In this document: positions 1 through 10,735 of the stretch, one piece after another | Numbering within the stretch: position 1 is the stretch's first letter | Layout: the number at the start of each line of letters is the position of its first letter | Source of the DNA: Leptoclinus maculatus | Lineage: Eukaryota; Chordata; Actinopteri; Perciformes; Stichaeidae | Length of the DNA: 64,000 bases | Assembly: GCA_032191485.1 (NCBI GenBank) | Contig: JAVDOI010000007.1 | Coordinates: 10,166,642 to 10,230,641 of the forward strand | Direction: 5' to 3' | Made by a program: the position numbers and the translations under genes | Notes under the pieces: model-generated | Told to the model about the DNA's origin: nothing | The model's input: only the letters and a program-made list of their open reading frames with translations | The model's database searches: none

Positions 1-945
1 TGGAAAATCACGTTCAAGCATATATCAGTCAAGAAATGGTTATTGTAACACATTCATGAGCTGACATGTCGCAACACAACAAAAAACTTCTTACAGCCAA
101 ATTGGTTTCAGACAATTAAAATCTAATGGACATTGGGCACACTGTGGCCACATTAAGCATAGATGCAATCAAAGCAGTGATAGTTTTCTTGTTGATCTGG
201 CTAGAAATTGGCAGTAAAACGTATGTTTAAAGACATGCAGTGGAGACTATTGACATCCAAGGCCTTTGAGACCAGCCAATATTTGTTTTCACTCCACCAG
301 TTCCAGTTGACAATCTGCTGTAATTATTAAGACTGTCTAGTCTTTACAGGCACCTTAGAATACAAATCGACTGGACTCTGCGGCAATAGTCATCATGTGT
401 CCAACAGATCCCTGCATCCCAGATCCCACACATACTGTATTCATGCACTCAAAAACATAGACACACAAAGAAACACAACACACAAACATAGTGTGTGTAG
501 TAATATTTTTTGCTAATGCATGCATAGGCTTAATGGTGAGATGGCACAAGGCAGAGAGCAAATCTGTTCAGTTTGACATGTTTTATTATTCCTGCATTAT
601 GCAACCATTGCTAAATGTCATGTAAATGCTTCAATGCATTTCAATTTACCATCAAGCCACTAAGCCCCAATTTGTACTTTGAGTTGATAAAGTGAAATTG
701 AGGGATGAGGAAAAAGTGTCTCGGAAGAGACTGCATGCGACACTTTCCTGAGAGTAGTATTATCCAACCATGAATGCAGAATGTCACTGGCGTTAAGGGA
801 AAAAAGTAATTTGTCAGCTGTATCAAGACTGAGTAATTAATGTAGAAACAGCAGTATTGTGATTAGCCTTGCTGAACAAGTACAAGATAGGAATTACTGT
901 CCAAGTCTGTGGTGATAAAACGTTCACAGCAGTTCAGGAAACAAA
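1..945. other. unannotated non-coding sequence
   Basis: AT-rich sequence with only short open frames of about 60-70 codons, none resembling a protein family I know. A loose CA-rich patch lies near 470-500. I see no splice-flanked coding block, RNA gene or clear transposon terminus. Confidence 0.5.
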
Positions 946-1015
946 GGTTACAATATTGTAACCCTAGTTCTATCAGCACAGATGGAGCCCTCTATTGGAT
1001 TCTATTGGTAATACT
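940..1015. repeat. short palindromic interspersed repeat fragment, copy 1
   Basis: Positions 946-963 (GGTTACAATATTGTAACC) are a perfect 18-bp palindrome followed by CTAGTTCTATCAGCA. The same arrangement, GTTAC-spacer-GTAACCCTGGTCCTG, occurs near 34394-34425. A motif of this type, a GGTTAC/GTAACC palindrome followed by a GGTTCTNTGA-like stretch, is from my general knowledge a common interspersed repeat in fish genomes, but I cannot give a family name. Only the core is recognisable, so the boundaries are approximate. Confidence 0.4.
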
Positions 1016-1439
1016 CTAACCACAAGCACATGCCCACTGAAAATTTGACATCCCAAGATTCACACAGATAGAATGTGGTAGCATGTAGCAATTTCTGTAT
1101 AAGTCATAATTTTAGACAATATAGTAGGAAATGATAAGTAACTAGAAAACATAGATGGAAAACCTGTCTTAATTGATTAATTTATCTGGGAACTGACCAC
1201 TTCCTTCATGATTGGTTTCTGATTAACTCCTAAATATCTACTAGTTTGAGTTTATCAAACCAGTGCAGAGTTACACATGAAATTATAACTGCATGTTGAT
1301 GGATCAGCAATTAAATACAACAATAAAGGACTGATAAAAAAGTATATTTTTAAGTTCAGTAAGTAAATATATCAGCAGGTTAAGTAAAGGTCAGAAGTAT
1401 TAGTGCTTTCGTTTGACTCATTTCACTTTCTTTCATTAG

Positions 1440-1620
1440 AGCCGACAAGCCTTTCCATAAAAGCAGTGCCAGCTGGCCACTGCCTGCTTACCTGGCTGTT
1501 CATGCAACTGTCTTTTCATCCCAGCTACTAAATGAGTACAATGAGATTAATTTCAGTAACAGCAATTAGAGGAACAATTAGTCCATTTAGAGGATGATAT
1601 ATCTGGCGTGGCTAAATGTG
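1440..1620. promoter_or_regulatory. possible conserved non-coding element
   Basis: A non-repetitive stretch of mixed composition without an open frame. It carries clustered core motifs typical of developmental enhancers: a CAGCTGGCCAC E-box-like site, AGATTAATTTC, AGCAATTAGAGG and AACAATTAGTCC homeodomain/Sox-like cores. This is a judgement from texture only; conservation cannot be shown from one sequence. Confidence 0.15.
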
Positions 1621-1868
1621 AGTGGTACATTATAGGATGCTTGTTTGTAGAAATACTGTAGTGCACACTACAGAAAGGAAAAAAAAAACTTTAACTTGCA
1701 TCAGTGCTGGAAATTTAGAAAATATAGGTTGATTTTAGAATTCATTATTTTTTTACCTGAAATAAAGGGACTAGAGTGTGACATCAGTGTATTAGTTCAT
1801 AAGATAGGTAAAAGATCGGTATAACTATAGCCATAAACCAATTGCCATCTCACTCATCCACATATGCA

Positions 1869-1935
1869 AACACACACATATATGAAAAGTGTAACTTCCC
1901 TGAGACTTACCCTAACCTTAACCATAACAAATAGA
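1869..1935. repeat. telomere-like CCTAACC-type interspersed repeat, fragment
   Basis: A short CA tract is followed by CTTCCCTGAGACTTACCC, then TAACCTTAACCATAAC. This matches the middle of the fish repeat seen more completely at 37843-38130 (CA flank, then a series of CCTAACC/CCATAACC variants). It is too short to orient or date. Confidence 0.4.
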
Positions 1936-4394
1936 TGCTCAACCTTTTAGTCTAAAGCCTGAAATGTAATGATTTATGTTTCGGACACCTGCTCTCCTCT
2001 TTGAGCGGAGTCCCTAGAATGTAACTTTATGAAAAGACATCTAATGTTGGTGTAGCAGCAGAATCTTGAATTCACTAAAGCCAGTCTTTGAACCTAATAA
2101 GAAAATGAAAAAAATACTTGGTTAATTAAGTTATTTGTATATGTTTTACTAAGGGTACTATACAAGGCAGAGGCATACAGAATTAGAGATGTATTGGCCA
2201 AATGTGGAGGGTTGGAGCTTACATGTAAAAGGAAATAACGAAACCAAGTGTAAAGGTTTTGACAAAAATCCAATGACTCATGAAGGCTTTAGTCATGGTA
2301 CGGTGGTGATTCATATTGGAATGAAAGCCTTTGGGTGTCCGCAACAGACTTTGCCACAACTGCAATTTCAACCAGGTATGTCTGCATGTGTACTCTCAGT
2401 GCAAAGATTCATGTCCCTCACCGTGAGATTACCAGCAAGGTTGTGGTCATTTTACACCTTGTGCGCACAGAATAAAAAAAAAGAATTGAACTTCCACTGT
2501 CTACTTTCATGGTCATGAATTGTATGCAGAGAAATGTGGCGTTTTATAGAACTGTGAATGGAGTTTCCAGCCCTGAGTGCTCCTACCACCACTGAGAGTG
2601 GGTGCACTGTTTTATTCTTCAGGCCCTGATATTTCTCCAGCTCATAGTTGTTCTTGCTGATGTTCTTAAGCCACATGGCCACACTGCCGCTTTTGTCATC
2701 ACAGTTTTCTTTACTTTCTCCATTACCACAATGTTGGCTTGGTTGGCCAGTGCTTGTTTATCTGTCTGAATGAGAAGGGCCCAAGGATGTTAGCTCTGCT
2801 TCTCTGAACTAGCAGGGACTGACTTGGCTCCTGATTGCTGTACACAGTATATAGCTGGTATCATAGATGAGGTGTTGGCCGATACTGCTGGCCTAATAAG
2901 TCTGTACAAATCTCAGTGTAATGCTCCACAGAGCAGTAGTCAAGCCTGCAGAGCCTGTAAGGCTAAGCAAGCTTTGAGTTTGCTCATAGAACTAGGGTTA
3001 CAGTGTTTAACCTTTGTTTCAAGTCCAATTGCTGTCACACTGGCTCCAGAATACAAAAGTGACAGGCTAACTCACTAGCAAGTTGGCATGAGAGTAACAA
3101 AAAGGAAAGCATATGAGCTTGAACAGCACATTATATGTTATGCTAGGAACAAGAAGAGAAATCATGGAGAAATGGAGAACAGAGGGAGTTAACGTTGGTG
3201 TGACTGAGGTATTTTTAGAGACAATGTGCACATGAACATTCATCAGTAATTCTCACTCTGGGAATGGTGGGAGACATACAGGTGGAGAGAATGGAGACGA
3301 GAGAAAAAGTGTTTTTTCTGTCAGAGGAAGCATGTGCTCTTCCCAAAATTAATTTCATCTCATATACATGCGTAAATCTCGTCAGCCCCTATCCCTCTCT
3401 TGGCGGGAAAAGCCGCTCAGAAAGACAGCTGAGATAAATCAGCGTGTGGGGCCCGATGAAACCTGTGTGGGCTGGGACAGAGATGGAGCCACTGCAAGCG
3501 GCCTCTGGCTTTAATAATGTGCAGTGAGCCAGTGGAGGCGTGTAAATCTTTAGCTGGCATCTCATTCTCTGTAGCCTCAATTCCTCCAGAACCTCTGAGA
3601 TATCTCTGTCAAAGTCACCTCAGTGCACCTGTGGGTAGGGTTCAAGTGTAACAATATCTACAGTAGGATAAGGAGATACAGTAACAGATTGTACAGATGG
3701 ACAGAAATTGCTGCGCCAAGTTGCAACTTCACACAAATTAATAAATAAACAATGTTACTACCATAGTATATTTAATACATTAAAAGCCTGTATTTTAGGA
3801 ATAAGAGAGAACAAGTTTAAATTAATTGCTTAAATAAACCTCAGTAGCCAGTTAATCTAGTTGCATCTTGGGAACAGCATGAGGGTGGAAATCACTACCA
3901 ACCCAAAAACCAACCGAATGCCAGTGGCATACATCAACCTTGAGTTAAAACATTCCTGTAAAAATGCTTTCCTCTGACGGCAAACACACTCACTTTAATC
4001 AATGCCATGCCGAAAATGATTATGTACATTAGAAGGGATTGCCATCACCAAAGCCCCACATCCTAATGAAGTCATTAATCAAGCTAAGAGGTCACATCTC
4101 TCCAATAAAAGCTATGTTTTAGGGATTGTTTATTGAAGCTTTTGCAAAATATTCCAGCCCTGTGATCAATTAGGTCACACAGGCAAATGTCAAAGCCCCA
4201 TTGCTGCAATTAACTATAAGAGATTTGTTTATAGATTAGAAAGTAATTAAAGGCTGGAGGTCATTGGTTTGTTAACACTGGGAAAGGACATAACACATAC
4301 TGTAGGATTATTATGGTAAAAAATATGGACCAGGAAAGAATGGCATTAGCAGCTTTTATTTTGTCAGCAATAGAAGACATAAGACCCATATATC
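1936..4394. other. unique non-coding sequence
   Basis: No gene or transposon terminus recognised. The open frames here (for example 109 codons at 2189-2518 on + and 84 codons at 2824-3078 on +) show no domain and are not flanked by convincing splice sites. Segments 3380-3600 and 3840-4290 have the even, non-repetitive texture of conserved non-coding DNA; the second is listed separately. Confidence 0.45.
3840..4290. promoter_or_regulatory. possible conserved non-coding element with three AGGTCA half-sites
   Basis: Three nuclear-receptor half-sites on the + strand lie at 4089-4095 (AGGTCAC), 4172-4178 (AGGTCAC) and 4258-4263 (AGGTCA), about 83-86 bp apart. They are interspersed with TAAT/ATTA cores (ATTAATCAAGC, GCAATTAAC, AGTAATTAAAGG) and ACAAT-like sites. 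No repeat signature is visible. Motif clustering suggests an enhancer, but these hexamers also occur by chance in AT-rich DNA, so confidence is low. Confidence 0.2.
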
Positions 4395-4625
4395 CATCTC
4401 CATCCCTCCATTTATTACTTTATTGCTTTACGGAACTGCTTTTTCCCCACTAAGGGTCGTGGCAGGACTCGGGGCTATCCAAGCATGAACTGGGAAACAT
4501 CATTAACAGGTCGGCAGTCTATTGCAGGGCCAGCATATTAACAGACAAACGTATACACTCTCATTGAACATCTAAGGACTACGTTATTTTAGTCTGCAAG
4601 GCATATGATTATGAGACGGGCAAAG
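4395..4625 (+). repeat. old SINE/LINE-tail-like teleost repeat
   Basis: The series CCATCCCTCCATTTATTAC, GGGTCGTGGCAGGACTCGGG, GCTATCC, ACAGGTCGGCAGTCTATTGC, AGGGCCAGCATATT and AACAGACAAAC follows, with decay, a very common fish repeat (CCATCCATTATC...GGGTCGC GGGGGGCTGGAGCCTATCCCAG...GGTCGCCAGTC...CGCAGGGC). The copy is heavily diverged and lacks a clear tail or target duplication. The family assignment rests on remembered consensus features; I do not assign a formal name. Confidence 0.55.
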
Positions 4626-5630
4626 TGTTTGGACTGATCATGCTTGGATATTTCTTAAGCTATTACTTTCGATACTGGGACCTTCAAAATTATCCTCTCT
4701 GAACTATTCATCTGATATGTTGAAAACATATATCTAACATAGCATAACATAGCACAAAATATAGAATACAACTATAATCAATTCATATTTTGTATCTTCT
4801 GAAATCCTATTATTGGAGGCCATACGTCCTCTGGAAGAAATCAAAGCTTTGATGAACTACAGTGCTATAGGGAAGATAATTGTTTATTTGCGAAGGTTTT
4901 TGGGCTTCTCTTAAAAGACAGTGCTGGCTAGGTTGTTTAGTTCCGGTTCTCCTGAGGGTACCTACCAAAATGAGCTCAACTCTCCATAGACTTCACCTTG
5001 AGACAGGGGTGAGAGCTACATTCGGCTCCAGTGGACAAGCCTGCCTGTAATTGAATTGACCTTCGACACTGTACAGGAGGAATAGGTTGTGATGTGTTTA
5101 TTTATTTTTGGGCAATTTACCTCTCACTGAATTTTTTTCAAGCAAGAAAATGCTGCCAGTACTTTTGTGGAATGAGCAGATTTTCGGCATTATCAAAATG
5201 GCAAACGGTGATTATCTTTTCATTTAATGCCCTAAGTCATAAATTGCATCACTGTCACTTACTTAATCATTTGAATTGCCTTTTGAAATGGTTGCATCAT
5301 TTTGTATGAAACTGTTCCCCTAAGTCATTTCTATATGATTGACTATAAGTACTCTCTCCTCTTCAATAAATCACATTCTAGGTAACACTGTAAAAATGCT
5401 CAAGGGTTCTTGTGAGTTTTGAGATATACTGAATGACTTATCAGTCCTTGACAGTGCTGGTATGTTGACTCTGAGACTGATGTGTAGTACATTTGTTGTG
5501 TCCCCTGTTAAGGTCACATAAGCTTCAGATTGCTCTCATGTCAGTGTTGACATGTGGAAGTATATGTGTATGTATAATATGTGTATTTTCTCTTTCTGTC
5601 GTAAGAGTGAAGACCGTCTATGGCTTTTTT
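4626..5630. other. unannotated non-coding sequence
   Basis: No gene, repeat end or RNA recognised. The 71-codon frame at 5094-5309 (+) has no domain and is phenylalanine/cysteine-rich, as expected of AT-rich noise. Confidence 0.45.
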
Positions 5631-5684
5631 ATTAGGGCCCGAGCTCCGACGTAGTCGGTACGAGGACCTATTGTATTTGTAATG

Positions 5685-5716
<32 letters not shown>

Positions 5717-8553
5717 GCTACAAGTTTAAACGCAAAAAGGAGGAGCTTGGGATACTGGAAAAGTTGTGAAATTTTGCACGCAAGCCAGAATTTTTGAAAA
5801 TTGCATTCTGATTGGGGTGTCCAGCCGCGGTATGAAATATTGGCTCGCTAGCGCCCCCTATTGAGTAGCCCCAACACCAGGTTTCACCTAGCTGTATGAA
5901 ATTTGGTAGGTATGTGGAACTTGATGGGACGTACAAAAAATCCTCTTGGAACTTTTCACTAAACCAAACAGGAAGTCGGCCATTTTGAATTTTATGACGT
6001 TTTTGGACCGTTTCAAGGCGTCATACTGTAATGAACTCCTCCTAGAGATTTAACCCGATCAACTGCAGATTTGGTCAGTATGCTCTTGAGACCTTGGCAG
6101 TGAAATGTTACTCAAAGATCAAAAAGTTATCGAACGATGTAACCGTGGCGTGGCGTCAAAGATACACCATTCGCCGCCAAACAGGAAGTTGTTGTAACTT
6201 GGCCGTACATTGTCTAATCTGCTCCACATTTTTCATATGTCATAAGACCCTGACCCGGAACACATCTATATGAGAATTTAGAATCATAGTAATAGCGCCA
6301 CCTAGTGGCAACCGGAAGTTGTACGTTGTGTTCTTTGACATCCTGCTCCTCACAGATTATTCAGATCCCTCTAAAGTTTTGTCAGGAAAGCCTGAAGACC
6401 TTGATAATGCTTCATTGAAAAGATTGTAAGATGTTGTCGAAGGGCGGCGACGTGGCGGCTCGGCCAATTTCGATCCTTCGCCATGAACGAATAAACTGAT
6501 GTAACTCGACTCCACATCATCAGATCTTTACCATATTTCACTTGTTTGATTAGACTCCAGTCCTGAAGACATCTGCAGGCCAATTTTTAATCATAGTCAT
6601 AGCGCCACCTACTGGTAACAGTAAGTTAAAGTCTTTATACTTTGGCTTGTTTCTCTTAGCAGGTAAATCAGATCAACATCAAATTAGTTCCACACAAATG
6701 TAAGAAGTTCATAATGCCAGTTCGTGACGCTTTTGATGTTTCGTCGAACGCCGTTGCCGTGGCGACGCAGTCTTCGCCGTGAAAAACGAAGGCAATTTTG
6801 AGAGGCTAAAAATGCTCGAAACATAATCAAACTTGGCATTTACATTTAAAGCCCAAAATGTAGTTACAAAATATGGTTTTAATGCTTCAGAGTGGCAAAT
6901 TGCCTCAATAGCGCCCCCTACAAAATTTCAAAGAAGCAGCCCTCGCAGTACGTTTCACAAATATTTACAGAACTTGGTAGGCACATGTATCACATGTGGA
7001 CTTAAAATAAAGTCTCTTGGGGCCATGCCCTAAACCCAACCGGAAGTCAGCCATTTTGAATTGTTTATGAATTTCTAGTGTCGTTTTTGTCATTTCCAGG
7101 CGCTGCACTTTAACGAACTCCTCCTAGGGAAATAATTGAATCAACTTCAAATTTGGTCAGAACAATCTAAAGACCTTTGTGATGAAAAGTTACTCAAAGC
7201 TTGTTGTTTCGTGAAAAGCCGTCGCCATGGCGACGCATTCTTCGCCATGAAACATTAAGGTGTTTTTGAGGGGCTAAAAATGCTCATAACATAACCAAAC
7301 TTGTCACACACATTTAAAATCCTGAATGTAGTTATCTGATGTGATTTTAATGCTTCAGAGTGGCAAATCGGCTCAATAGCGCCCCCTACAAAATTTCAAC
7401 GAAGCAGCCCTCGCAGTATGTTTGACCTAGATGTATAAAATTTGGTAGGAACATGTATCACATATGGACTTAAATAAAAGTCTCTTGGGGCCATGCCCTA
7501 AACCCAACCGGAAGTCAGCAATTTTTAATTTTGTATGAATTTCCTGTGTTTTTTTGGCAATTTCCAGGTGCTTTACTTTAACGAACTCCTCCTAGGGAAT
7601 TAATCAGATCAACTTAGAATTTGGTCAGAACAATCTTAAGACCTTAGTGATTAAAAGTTACTAACAGCTTTAGGTTTCATCGAACGACGTGGATATGGTG
7701 TGGCAGTCATTTTAGATGGTTCACCATCATCCATCAAGCTGTTGTAACTCGACTGCACTTTGTCAAAACTGTCCCTAACTTGACATGCTTGTTGACTGTC
7801 ATGACTTTAGGACTTCTGCATGCCAATATTAACACATAGTCATAGCGCCACCTACTGATAAGCACGGACGTAAGCAGGATTCGATAATTACAGCGGTCCA
7901 AACACTGAACTTATTAAAAGGGTTTGTGAGCGCACACCATGAGAAAAAGACTTCTCTGATCTAAATACGTGCAAACTAAGATGCTTGGAGAGCAAAAGTT
8001 AGATAACAGTGGTTCTCAAACCATGTCAGTGGGCATTAGTATAAATGATCTGTCCAGAGCTTCTACATGATAATCAGGTTAAATGTTACAATGAATGCTT
8101 CACACTACAGTCTAAAGTTACAGAAGAGCTTACAATGAAACCAGTGTTAGATTAAAGTGTTCAAGTAAAAGCAAATGACGCTACTGTTCTGTTAACTTTC
8201 ATGCAAGTCCAAATACAATCAGCAGGACACTGCAGGGAGTTGAACCCCATCCCAGTAAACCGACAGTCTGTTATGTTCCAAACACTGAAGCGCATTCACG
8301 CACATTCATTTTCTTAATGATCTCAACAGGCTTACATTCATGATTGTATCGGTGGTACACTCAAAACATTTGAGGCTTGAGACCTGGCAACATGATCTTG
8401 CTACGCTGCTGGTCGACGCGGGAAACATCATCCAACTCGTGCACGCAGTGTGTGACGGTCACAGAGACGCACGGCCGCGTCAACCAGAGTCCCGCCAGTA
8501 CCCTCGACGTGCGTGAAGTTGCGAGGGCCCGCCAATGCTGCTTGCAGCTTTAA
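5631..8553 (+). mobile_element. ~2.9-kb composite non-autonomous element with GGGCCC ends and 3' hairpin
   Basis: The left end reads TTAGGGCCCGAGC (GGGCCC at 5635-5640). It is followed by a short hairpin CCGAC-GTA-GTCGG (5646-5658) and a TTA microsatellite (about 5686-5716). The right end reads GCGAGGGCCCGCC (8521-8533), then a terminal hairpin GCTGC-TT-GCAGC (8537-8548) and TTTAAT. Between them are several copies of modules such as AGCGCCCCCTA, AACTCCTCCTAG..TTTGGTCAG, GGAAGTC.GCCATTTTGAAT and CATAG.AATAGCGCCACCTA. I know this end pair as a frequent fish repeat. Left-terminal and right-subterminal GGGCCC inverted motifs plus a terminal hairpin and a 5' microsatellite resemble Helentron/Helitron2-derived elements; that classification is inference. 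No transposase, Rep or helicase is encoded. Both ends appear to be present. Confidence 0.6.
6735..7710 (+). repeat. ~469-bp internal tandem units inside the composite element
   Basis: The segment starting at 6781 (CGAAGGCAATTTTGAG, GGCTAAAAATGCTC, CTTCAGAGTGGCAAAT, AGCGCCCCCTACAAAATTTC, GGACTTAAA..AAGTCTCTTGG, CCCAACCGGAAGTCAGC) recurs from about 7250 with the same module order, giving a period of about 469 bp. Single modules, such as AACGAACTCCTCCTAGGGAA at ~7118 and ~7580, continue the series. A more diverged relative lies upstream at about 5950-6200 (AATGAACTCCTCCTAGAGAT). Confidence 0.75.
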
Positions 8554-9483
8554 TTTGTTATTGTTACTGTACAACGGGAGAACTTCCTGGTCTCCTGCCA
8601 TAGTTTTTTATTTGTATTATGCTCTCTATGATAGTTTAAAGTTTATCACATCAAGACAACACACGGCACAAAGGAGATTATACAAATTTGACTTTCATGA
8701 AAAGATATGTTGGTGTTGTGTATCTATTAAATTCAGTTTCCAAAGCTACTTGCATTGTATTTGTGTACAAAGCAGCACTAAATTGATTTGGAGAGAACCA
8801 CAGAGAAAGAGCTACGTAAACATGTTGTACTGCCTGGACACTAATTCCTCTTCAGATTTCACTTATTGAGTACCCTGCAGTGTTGTTGGGTACACAATAA
8901 AGTGCCCAATTAAAGCACTGCTGTTTAGCTGCCAACATCTTTGTCTTTCCGACCAAAATTGAGACAAAGCCAAATAGATATTTGACAGGATTGTTTCCTT
9001 CTTTCTTCAAAAGTTTAACTTCAACAGACATATCTAAATCTTTTTTTCTTTCAAATAACTGTAAACCGTCACTTTTTAACCTCTAATGATTAAAAGAAAT
9101 GATTTAAAGAAATATATGGCTAAAAAGCAGGGATAAGAATGAGAGACAGAAAAAGTTAGAACAAATTACTGGTTACACAAATGGGAATAACGCAAACAGC
9201 TGGAAGAAAAATTTAAAATGAAGTAATTGTGAAAGTGAAATTGCAAGGGAGACTGATAGCTGGGTGTTAATAGCTGGGTGTTATGATTGCAAACAATTTC
9301 ACTGTCACATCTTTCTTGTTCTAAGAATGAGCTTGTTAAAACAGATTTGTTGTTGTCGGGGAAAAATTGTTTTAATGTGACTTCTGTTTTGACTTGTGTT
9401 TTCTATCTAGTTTGAACTTTGGCTCAGGGGCCCACAGAGCAGCGTCTCCTGTTTCTCATGAGAACCAAAGTAAGGGTTTCTTA
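8554..9483. other. unannotated non-coding sequence
   Basis: No gene or repeat recognised apart from a small direct duplication, TAGCTGGGTGTTA, repeated at about 9258 and 9271. The 118-codon frame that begins at 8513 starts inside the composite element's 3' end and runs out of it, so it is not a gene. Confidence 0.45.
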
Positions 9484-10625
9484 CAGTGGCGGGCGGTGCA
9501 TTTTATACCTGGGCCTTCACTGCTGTCCTGCAGCTGAAACACAGCTATGGTTATTATGTGTTTTGTGTAAAAATTAAGCCAACACCTATAGATACACTAA
9601 CTGCATAGAATACGCCGAGACTGCGTCTCCTCTCTGCTCTGACTGCTGCGCGAGGCTTCTGTGAGAGTACCCGCCTGTGTGTGCTTTGGGGCGGCGGAGG
9701 TGCTCACGGCAGCACCCGCTGCTCGTTCACGGCAGTAACTGTAGAACGGTAGTGCTTTAACGTTATCGAGTCAAAACACCAGAAAAGTCTCCAATAACAC
9801 CAGAAAAAGTCGCTAGATTTGTCGCTAGTAGCTTTTGACATGAGGGTTTAGAAAGTCACAAGATTTAGCGAGAAAGTTGCCAACACTGGCACCGGCTAAA
9901 TATGTCCCCAGAGCAACATTGGACGTAACAATGGTTCCTATCACATATTAAACCAAACAAAAATCCATCTTCATAAAAACAAGTTGTACAAATAATAATA
10001 TATAAACAAGCATATTAAAGCTACTGCAGATGTAAAAACAAGAGCAGTTAACTTACCCTAGCTGTTGTTCACTTAGAGACAAAGTCCATCCTTCTTTCTT
10101 TGTTAACAAAGAGTTTAATCTCACGGTTGTTCAGTACATCCGTGCGTTTTAGTTCCAGTAAGAAGTCCTTCTCGATTCATGGACGCCAGTGAAGACAGTC
10201 GAGCCTCCCCAGTTGTATTTCTTGAATAGGTTTTAATGTGTTTGAGGGCTGAAAATGTCCGCTCGACAGAGGCAGCAGATATTAGGATTGTCACAACATG
10301 TCACGCTAGCCCACTGACCAATCACGTATGGCTAGGCCAGCTAGCAGGCTCTGACACGTCAAAGAATACGCCCAACATGTCAAACTAAAGATCTGATTGG
10401 TTGAACACTATGACAATCAACAATATCGTCCCCATTCACTTAAACTGCAAAAGGATTCACTTGTGAGTCTGCAGGCCTCGGGCCTCTCTTCTTACCTAGA
10501 GACACAGAGGTGAAATCTGATTGGATAAAAGCTCTACTTAAAACAAGCTGCACTGGAAGCAGAGCAACTGAGGAAGACAGTAGCTGTGCAATGAGAAAAT
10601 AAGATAATAGGAAAAATATTTTCAA
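9484..10625 (-). mobile_element. decayed hAT DNA transposon fragment (ZMYM1/hAT-like)
   Basis: The left end begins CAGTGGCGGGCGGTGC at 9484, a hAT-type terminus (CAGTGGCGG). The interior carries, on the minus strand, a C-terminal hAT dimerisation-domain remnant (listed separately). I find no matching right terminus (…CCGCCACTG) and no second copy of the would-be target site GTTTCTTA. The right boundary is therefore approximate, set where the next repeat begins. Most of the transposase is absent, consistent with an internal deletion. The GC-rich patch at 9610-9740 is probably part of the element's non-coding end. Confidence 0.6.
10069..10284 (-). pseudogene. hAT transposase C-terminal dimerisation domain, frameshifted
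   Basis: Minus-strand translation gives ISAASVERTFSALKHIKTY and RNTTGEARLSSLAS. After a one-base frame change near 10165-10172 it continues FLLELKRTDVL and KERRMDFVSK, then a stop at 10069-10071. The order SVERTFSALK..K.Y.RN..G..RL..L is the conserved hAT C-terminal dimerisation region (family knowledge); the ERTFSALK and RL-SSLA blocks are directly visible. The upstream catalytic DDE core and zinc finger are missing, so this cannot make an active transposase. A GTAAGT lies just past the stop and probably has no meaning. Confidence 0.75.
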
Positions 10626-10735
10626 CATATCTAGTTTAGTTTAGTTTATTAACTGGATCCCCATTAGCTGACGCCTTAGCGGCCGCTAATATTCCTGGGG
10701 TCCACAGTAATATTGTTTTAACCGCTAAACCAACT
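10626..10735. repeat. retroposon-tail-like teleost repeat (GGATCCCCATTAGCTG)
   Basis: Contains GGATCCCCATTAGCTG at about 10655, then GGCCGCTAAT, then TTCCTGGGGTCCACA. The pair GGATCCCCATTAGCTG / TTCCTGGGGTCCACA brackets a short GC-rich dyad (GACGCCTTAGCGGCCGC). I know this pair as a common fish interspersed sequence, probably from a non-LTR retrotransposon end, but cannot assign a family. It lies directly after the hAT fragment. Confidence 0.5.

Noticed and set aside
8003..8022. AACAGTGGTTCTCAAAC, similar to a hAT terminal repeat
   Set aside because: No matching inverted end (GTTTGAGAACCACTG) or target duplication found nearby.
8513..8869. 118-codon plus-strand open frame
   Set aside because: Starts inside the 3' end of the composite repeat and continues into flanking DNA; no domain.
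10440..10628. 62-codon minus-strand frame resembling a signal peptide (MLKIFFLLSYFLIAQLLSSS)
   Set aside because: Lies in the non-coding end of the hAT fragment; hydrophobic starts are common in AT-rich frames and there is no supporting context.
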